DNA from: Desulfobulbaceae bacterium
GTDB taxonomy: Bacteria > Desulfobacterota > Desulfobulbia > Desulfobulbales > Desulfobulbaceae
Direction of reading: 5' to 3'
DNA length: 64,000 nt
NCBI GenBank assembly: GCA_003508005.1
Contig: DNUE01000013.1
Coordinates: forward strand, 62,001 to 126,000
Below the pieces are notes generated by a model. That model was given only the letters and a program-made list of their open reading frames with translations, ran no database searches and had not been told where the DNA came from. Positions 59,031 through 64,000 of the stretch are shown here, piece by piece. Numbering within the stretch: position 1 is the first letter of the stretch; the number at the start of each line of letters is the position of its first letter. A program made the position numbers and the translations under genes.

Positions 59031-60401
59031 ATGACAACCTTGAAAAAATATTCGATACTTGTCTACGAATGCCATGATGACTGCCAGAACAGCCTGGACA
59101 ATGCTCTGGGTGACATGGCAAGGTTGATTTTTCTCAACAACCAGAAATTGTACATGCAAGAAATCGACAGGAACCACTTCGACGTCATCATCCTGAATAT
59201 CACGCCCAATAAACCGAACAGGTTCTTCCTGCTCAAGCACACCCGTGACCAGCTGCCGTTTACTCCGATCGTCGTAACCAGCAAATTCGAACTGACCGAG
59301 CTTATCGTGCAATCCATCAAACTGGGGGCCTACGATTTTGTCAGCCAACCCTTCTCTCCGGCCAAGATGCGGCTGGTCGTCCAGAAGGCGATCAAGCAGC
59401 GGGAACTGGAGAACGAGATCGACTACCTGCGCGGCAGGCAGGATATCATCTACGATTTCAGCATGATCGTTGCCGAAAGCCCGTCCATCAAGAAAGTTGT
59501 CAACAGTCTGATAAAATTCGCCGGGACCGACTCAACCATTCTCATCACCGGCGATACCGGGACAGGCAAGAGCTTTCTCTCCGGCTCGATCCACTACAAC
59601 AGCCCACGACGCAACAAACCTTTCATCAAAATTAACTGCGACAACATCCCGGAGCGGCTTCTGGAGAGCGAGCTGTTCGGTCACGAAAAAAACGCATTTC
59701 CGGGCTCGGACAAACAGCGGATCGGCCGGCTCGAACAGGCCAACGGCGGCACCATCTTTCTCGACGAGATCGGCGAAATGAGCCTGGCAATGCAGAGTAA
59801 GCTGCTCCGCGTTTTGGAAGACAAGTCCTTCGAACGGGTCGGCGGCAACAGGACCATTACCGTCGACGTCCGGGTCATAGCCGCCACCAACAAGGATCTT
59901 GGCAGACAGATTGACCTCCATAAATTCCGGGAGGACCTGTTCTACCGCATCAACGTCCTGCCGGTGCACCTCCCCCCCCTCAGGGAGCGGTTTGAGTGCA
60001 TAGAGCCCCTGTCAAAGATCCTGCTCAAGAAAGGCTGCGGGGCCCTGAAAAAGAAGATCAGCGGATTCAAGCCTATGGCCATTGAGATTATCAAAAGCTA
60101 TGACTGGCCGGGCAATATCAGACAACTTTCCAATACTATCGAGAGGGCGATCATCCTCGAGGAAACCGAGACCGTCGGCCCGGAGAGCATTTCCATCCCG
60201 AACTTCCACACCCCCACTATCCCGCCTGACTCCTATGAGCCGTTGGCCACCCATGAAAAAGAGCTGATTCTCAGGGCACTGAAGGACAACCTCTGGGTAC
60301 AGAAAAATGCGGCCCGCCGGCTGGGGATCAGCCCCCGTGCCCTGAACTACAAAGTGAAAAAATTCGAAATCACGCACCCCAACTGGCGCAAAAACAGGTA
60401 G
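59031..60401 (+). CDS. NtrC-like AAA+ regulator with degenerate receiver and altered GAFTGA loop
   Basis: 456 residues from the ATG at 59031 (GAGG and GGGAG nearby; the ATG at 58959 would add 24 unusual residues). Receiver-like domain whose phospho-site reads IILNITPN (Asn, not Asp) and lacks the Lys (VSQPF); AAA+ domain with Walker A GDTGTGKS and Walker B GTIFLDEIGEM; the sigma-54-contact loop reads NAFPGS instead of GAFTGA; C-terminal Fis-type helix-turn-helix (NAARRLGISPRALNYKVKKF). A DNA-binding regulator, but canonical sigma-54 activation is doubtful. Confidence 0.9.
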   Translation: MTTLKKYSILVYECHDDCQNSLDNALGDMARLIFLNNQKLYMQEIDRNHFDVIILNITPNKPNRFFLLKHTRDQLPFTPIVVTSKFELTELIVQSIKLGAYDFVSQPFSPAKMRLVVQKAIKQRELENEIDYLRGRQDIIYDFSMIVAESPSIKKVVNSLIKFAGTDSTILITGDTGTGKSFLSGSIHYNSPRRNKPFIKINCDNIPERLLESELFGHEKNAFPGSDKQRIGRLEQANGGTIFLDEIGEMSLAMQSKLLRVLEDKSFERVGGNRTITVDVRVIAATNKDLGRQIDLHKFREDLFYRINVLPVHLPPLRERFECIEPLSKILLKKGCGALKKKISGFKPMAIEIIKSYDWPGNIRQLSNTIERAIILEETETVGPESISIPNFHTPTIPPDSYEPLATHEKELILRALKDNLWVQKNAARRLGISPRALNYKVKKFEITHPNWRKNR

Positions 60402-60473
60402 GCCTGGACAGCCCGGAACCCAACCGGCACGACGCCTGCCTCGTCCTGCCCCGCACAGGATCTGCAGGTTGCA

Positions 60474-60776
60474 TTATTTTGGTGCTTTTTCACCGTAGCG
60501 TTCCTCATAGCTCTTGTAGTAGCGGCGTCCTGTTTCCGACTCCGTCGGATCTTCTGCCAATTTTTGATCAATCCTGCTTGGCAGTTTAAAAATATTATTG
60601 CCAGTAACAAGTTCATAGCCCGAGGCAAGGGCGAAAAGCACAACAAAGAGGATTAGCGCCTTTTTTAGATAATGGGCAAACTTATCACTGAAATAGCTCA
60701 AGACACCGCATAAAACAGCGGCGCCGGCAAGAAATAGCCAATAGCTCCTCAAAAAATCAGGCAAAGAGTGCAGCAT
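60474..60776 (-). CDS. Small membrane protein of unknown function
   Basis: 100 residues from the ATG at 60776, which has AGGAG five bases upstream. Two hydrophobic helices (SYWLFLAGAAVLCGVLSYF and ALILFVVLFALASGYELV) and a charged C-terminus rich in Glu, Arg and Tyr (RRYYKSYEERYGEK). Not recognised. It is convergent with the NtrC-like gene. Confidence 0.65.
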   Translation of the reverse strand: MLHSLPDFLRSYWLFLAGAAVLCGVLSYFSDKFAHYLKKALILFVVLFALASGYELVTGNNIFKLPSRIDQKLAEDPTESETGRRYYKSYEERYGEKAPK

Positions 60777-61136
60777 CATTTCTCCTGGGCGATATCGTTC
60801 CGTTCTCCATCCTGTTTTCTCCCCGCGGTGATCCATGCAGACAAGGGTCAGCGATCGATTCACTATGAATAAACCGAAGCTGCAATTCTGTCATGTGTAC
60901 CTGCAATCTGCCTGAATGGTCAATGTCCGTTGCGCCGAACGGCGCCGAAAACCATATCCCAAACGGTGCAAAGCTGAGCATTTGAAGGACACCAAGGCAG
61001 AAGGAAGGTACAGCGGGCGATGGAAGATTTCGCACGCGCCTTGCAACGGTGCGGTGGTGTTTTTCCACAACATATATCCGTGAATAACGATACGGGGACT
61101 TTGCCGATGAAGGAATAAGGGCGAAACTGCCTTCAT
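60777..61136. other. Intergenic region, no gene seen
   Basis: About 360 bases between the small membrane protein and the M48 protease. Open frames here lack binding sites and protein-like composition. No terminator or tRNA recognised. Confidence 0.4.
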
Positions 61137-62570
61137 CTACAACTTTGCCAGCTCTTCAAGCCTGAGCAGAATCCTGTCCGCTTCCTCCTGAATTGAGGTG
61201 GCAACCGTTGCGTCTTTCCTCGCTTTTTTCAAGCAATCCCTGGCCAGTTCCAGCCTCCCTTCATAGAGATAGTATTTGGCCAGATAAAAGTTGCTCATGC
61301 CCGGGAGCCCCTGGCTGGCCTTGATCCGCCCCATTTCGAAATAGACACGAGGATACTCGGGCAGGGCGGACATCACCTTGGCGTACAACTGTTCAGCCTC
61401 CTCAACCTTGCCGGTTATTTCATAAGCCCTGGCCAGGTGAAACGCCGCATACATATCCTCCTGATTCTTGCCAACAGCACTGGCAAAGAGTTCGATGGCC
61501 GACTCCGCTTTTCCTGAATCGAGAAGAATGATACCGGCATCGATATCCAGGAGTGCGCGGCCAGGGAAATGGCTGCGGACCTTGTCCAGAAGCTCCAAGG
61601 CCTTGGCAAAATTCAACTCTTTCGCCTCCAGCAGGGCAAGGCCGTAGGTGGCCATGGCGATCTCTTCCCGGTCCTGACCCTTGGTGAGTGCATTGACAAA
61701 AAAGGCCCTGGCATTCTGCGGATTGTCAACCAGCACCTTAGCCCGGTACTTGATCCGCATAAATTCAAAATTATCGGTTTGCTGGTAATAGTCCTCCTGC
61801 ACCTTGCCCCGTTGGTACTCAAGCAGAGATTGGACATAATCGAGCCGTGCCTCGGGATTGGGGTGGGTCAGGAGATAGGGGGGGATCTGCTCGGATCGAT
61901 ACCGGCTGATCCGGCGCATGGTCCGGAGCATTCCCTCCATGGCCAGGGGGTCACGGTGCAGGGCATGCAGCCAGTCATAGGACAGCCTGTCGGCCTCCTC
62001 TTCATCCTGCCTGCTGAAATGCAGGGTCACCGCCTGACCGGCGGCCTGGATCCCGGTAAAGAGACCGGAGGCCAGGGAAGGATCGCCAAGGGCCAGGCTG
62101 GCCAGGGCCAGGGCCATGGAAATAGCCCCCACCTTGCCGCTTTTGTCAGAACGCGAAGCGATATGCCGGCTCACCACATGACCAACCTCGTGCGCCATGA
62201 CGCTGAGCAGTTCGTCCTCGCTCTTCATTGTCTCCAGCAGACCGGTAAAAAAGAAAATCAGCCCGGAAGGCGCGGCAAAGGCGTTGAACTCCTGATTGGG
62301 GACTACGTAAAAACGGAATTCGAAAAATTGCGGCCCGGTCAGTTCGACAACCATCCGCCCGAGACGATTAACATACTGCGAAATATCAGGATCATCCAGG
62401 AGATGGAATTCGGATCGGATTTTGTAGAGAAGCCTTTCCCCGATATCCCGCTCCTCGCCTATGGTCAGGGCCTGCACTGATGCCGGAGGCAACAGTTGCC
62501 CTGCGACAAGGAGCATACAGCACAGCAGGGAAAACAGACGGCCGGGCAATGATACGGAAATGAACTTCAT
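61137..62570 (-). CDS. M48-family metalloprotease with TPR repeats, BepA/YfgC-like
   Basis: 477 residues. Signal peptide (SLLCCMLLVAGQLLPPASVQA), peptidase M48 domain with the zinc motif HEVGH at ~127-131 and the third ligand in QDEEEADRLSYDWL, then C-terminal TPR repeats (~280-470: FAKALELLDKVRSHFPG, MYAAFHLARAYEITGKVEEA and others). BepA-type proteases assist or degrade outer-membrane proteins in the periplasm. A promoter candidate is just upstream. Confidence 0.94.
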   Translation of the reverse strand: MKFISVSLPGRLFSLLCCMLLVAGQLLPPASVQALTIGEERDIGERLLYKIRSEFHLLDDPDISQYVNRLGRMVVELTGPQFFEFRFYVVPNQEFNAFAAPSGLIFFFTGLLETMKSEDELLSVMAHEVGHVVSRHIASRSDKSGKVGAISMALALASLALGDPSLASGLFTGIQAAGQAVTLHFSRQDEEEADRLSYDWLHALHRDPLAMEGMLRTMRRISRYRSEQIPPYLLTHPNPEARLDYVQSLLEYQRGKVQEDYYQQTDNFEFMRIKYRAKVLVDNPQNARAFFVNALTKGQDREEIAMATYGLALLEAKELNFAKALELLDKVRSHFPGRALLDIDAGIILLDSGKAESAIELFASAVGKNQEDMYAAFHLARAYEITGKVEEAEQLYAKVMSALPEYPRVYFEMGRIKASQGLPGMSNFYLAKYYLYEGRLELARDCLKKARKDATVATSIQEEADRILLRLEELAKL

Positions 62571-62593
62571 AGTGTTAGGAAAAATATAATCTT

Positions 62594-62622
62594 GTTTTAT
62601 GATAATACTTACTATCCGTCAA
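62594..62622 (-). promoter_or_regulatory. Putative promoter for the M48 protease gene
   Basis: On the minus strand TTGACG (62622-62617, five of six) and TAAAAC (62599-62594, four of six) are 17 bases apart, 25-50 bases before the ATG, in an AT-rich segment. Confidence 0.45.
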
Positions 62623-62773
62623 TCCGGCAAGGTTCTTGTGTTTTTCCGAAAGGTTCTATGAGCTTCTCATCGATTGGTCTCCATGGGTGACACAGTTCCA
62701 GTTGCTGTTCCTTGCTGCTTGCGGTACAAATACTGACGCAACCATTGCCCGCGTTAAATGAGGCCCGGTAACG

Positions 62774-64000
62774 ATGTCCACCCCGACCACCCCTCTCCTG
62801 TCCATAAGAAACATGTCCCTTTCCTTTGTCAGTGACGAGAACCCGGAAGGTCAAAGCCGGGTGCTGACCGATGTCTGCCTTGATATCCACCCCGCCTCCA
62901 CCCACGCCCTAGTCGGCGAATCCGGTTCCGGCAAATCGGTTACCGCCCTCTCTGTGCTGCGGCTGCTCGAGGATGTCGCTCAGGTTCGCACCAGTGGGAA
63001 GGTTCTGTTCAAGGGCATGGATCTGCTTGCCCTGCCCATGGACAACATGCTGGCCATCAGAGGCAACCAGATCGCCATGATCTTCCAGGAGCCCATGACC
63101 TCGCTCAACCCGGTGTACACCGTCGGCAACCAGTTGATGGAACCCCTGATGCAGCATCAGGGACTGAGCCGTGCCGAGGCGAGAGATACAGCTGTCCAGC
63201 TTCTGGCCCGGACCGGGATCACCCAGCCCGAGTTCCGGGTGAACTCCTACCCGCACCAGCTGTCCGGCGGGCAGCGGCAACGGGCGATAATCGCCATGGC
63301 CCTGGCCTGCCGGCCGGCGCTGCTCATCGCCGACGAACCCACCACCGCCCTGGACGTCACCATCCAGCAGCAAATCCTGGTTTTGATTAAGGATCTGCAG
63401 CAGGAGTACAACATGGCGATGCTGCTCATCACCCACGACCTGCCCCTGGTGCGCAAAATCGCCGATACGGTTTCCATCATGCACCAGGGCAAAATCGTCG
63501 AACAGGGCACTACCGATGATATTTTCGCTGCGCCCCGGGATGCCTACACCAGGAAGCTCCTCGCCGCCGTCCCCGGGGATCCCCCACCACTTCGGCAGAC
63601 CGCACCGCCGCTACTGAGCCTGCGCAAGATCCGCTGCGATTTTGTCCTCAGCAAAGGGGTTCCGTTCCTGTTCGCTTATGCCAAATCAACCATCAGGGCG
63701 GTGGATGACGTCTCCCTGGAAATACCCCAGGGCGGGACCTTGGGAATTGTCGGCGAGTCCGGCTCCGGCAAAAGCACCCTTGCCATGTGCCTGCTCCGGC
63801 TGGTCCCATGCAGCGGCATCATCGTCTATGCAGGCAGGGACCAAAAAATCACCCTGTCGACACTGAGCAACCGGGAAATACGACCTTTGCGCCGGGACCT
63901 GCAGATCGTTTTCCAGGATCCTTTTTCCTCGCTCTCCCCCCGTCTGACCATCGGCCGGATCATCGGCGAAGGGCTCAGGGTCCACAATATCGGCGGCAGC
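62774..64000 (+). CDS. ABC transporter with two ATPase domains, YejF-like (cut by window end)
   Basis: 409 codons visible, still open at the end. Two oligopeptide-transporter-type ATPases in one chain: first domain with Walker [11 protein letters not shown]-loop [15 protein letters not shown], signature [15 protein letters not shown], Walker [14 protein letters not shown] and switch LLITHDL; second domain starts at about residue 295 with Walker [13 protein letters not shown] and Q-loop [15 protein letters not shown]. Fused OppD-OppF proteins like this (YejF, GsiA) drive peptide import. Permeases and binding protein must lie beyond the window. Confidence 0.94.
   Translation, partial: MSTPTTPLLSIRNMSLSFVSDENPEGQSRVLTDVCLDIHPASTHALVGESGSGKSVTALSVLRLLEDVAQVRTSGKVLFKGMDLLALPMDNMLAIRGNQIAMIFQEPMTSLNPVYTVGNQLMEPLMQHQGLSRAEARDTAVQLLARTGITQPEFRVNSYPHQLSGGQRQRAIIAMALACRPALLIADEPTTALDVTIQQQILVLIKDLQQEYNMAMLLITHDLPLVRKIADTVSIMHQGKIVEQGTTDDIFAAPRDAYTRKLLAAVPGDPPPLRQTAPPLLSLRKIRCDFVLSKGVPFLFAYAKSTIRAVDDVSLEIPQGGTLGIVGESGSGKSTLAMCLLRLVPCSGIIVYAGRDQKITLSTLSNREIRPLRRDLQIVFQDPFSSLSPRLTIGRIIGEGLRVHNIGGS

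Overview
The window is a contiguous piece of a Gram-negative bacterial chromosome whose gene content points to a sulfate-reducer-like member of the Desulfobacterota, probably near Desulfobulbales. Reasons: delta-proteobacterial gene neighbourhoods, a ferredoxin-fused EtfA next to an acyl-CoA dehydrogenase, a Mla outer-membrane lipid system, many chemosensory genes, and a probable AUC start codon on infC. No insertion sequence, phage gene or CRISPR array was seen. The assignment is by gene content only.

Layout. 1-9.5 kb (minus): a fatty-acid/phospholipid operon read yceD-rpmF-plsX-fabH-acd-etfB-etfA-fabG-acpP-fabF-rpiB-glyA, with an acyl-CoA dehydrogenase and electron-transfer flavoprotein embedded in it. 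9.5-13.1 kb (minus): mlaE-F-D-A-C, retrograde phospholipid transport. 13.2-21 kb (minus): a catabolic-type acetolactate synthase, then a hybrid sensor kinase overlapping two uncharacterised genes, a 60-residue PtsI-like fragment and thiL.

21.5-46 kb is almost entirely signal transduction. A plus-strand chemosensory cluster holds an MCP, CheY, an Hpt-GAF-like protein, two receiver-DUF4388 (PATAN) proteins, a hybrid CheA, CheW, CheB, a small CxxC protein, a PilZ protein, CheR and CheY. It converges on a minus-strand cluster: a soluble MCP-like protein, STAS, CheY, a CheA carrying an MshEN-like insert, CheW, CheR, CheD, CheB and ComFB. A third unit (CheW plus a Cache-type MCP) follows. PATAN, PilZ, ComFB and the MshEN-like insert all suggest second-messenger or surface/pilus control rather than only flagellar steering; this is inference.

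46-58 kb (minus) is a translation and replication block: tRNA-Ser, SRP RNA, dnaX, ybaB, recR, then tRNA-Val, thrS, infC, rpmI, rplT, pheS, pheT, ihfA, a MerR regulator and tRNA-Pro. dnaX has an A10 run placed to yield a short gamma form, and a terminator lies between tRNA-Val and thrS. 58-64 kb holds tadA with an unusual tandem hairpin upstream, a decayed small gene, a sigma-54-activator-like regulator lacking both its phospho-acceptor and the GAFTGA motif, a small membrane protein, a BepA-like protease and the start of a double-ATPase peptide transporter gene cut by the window end.
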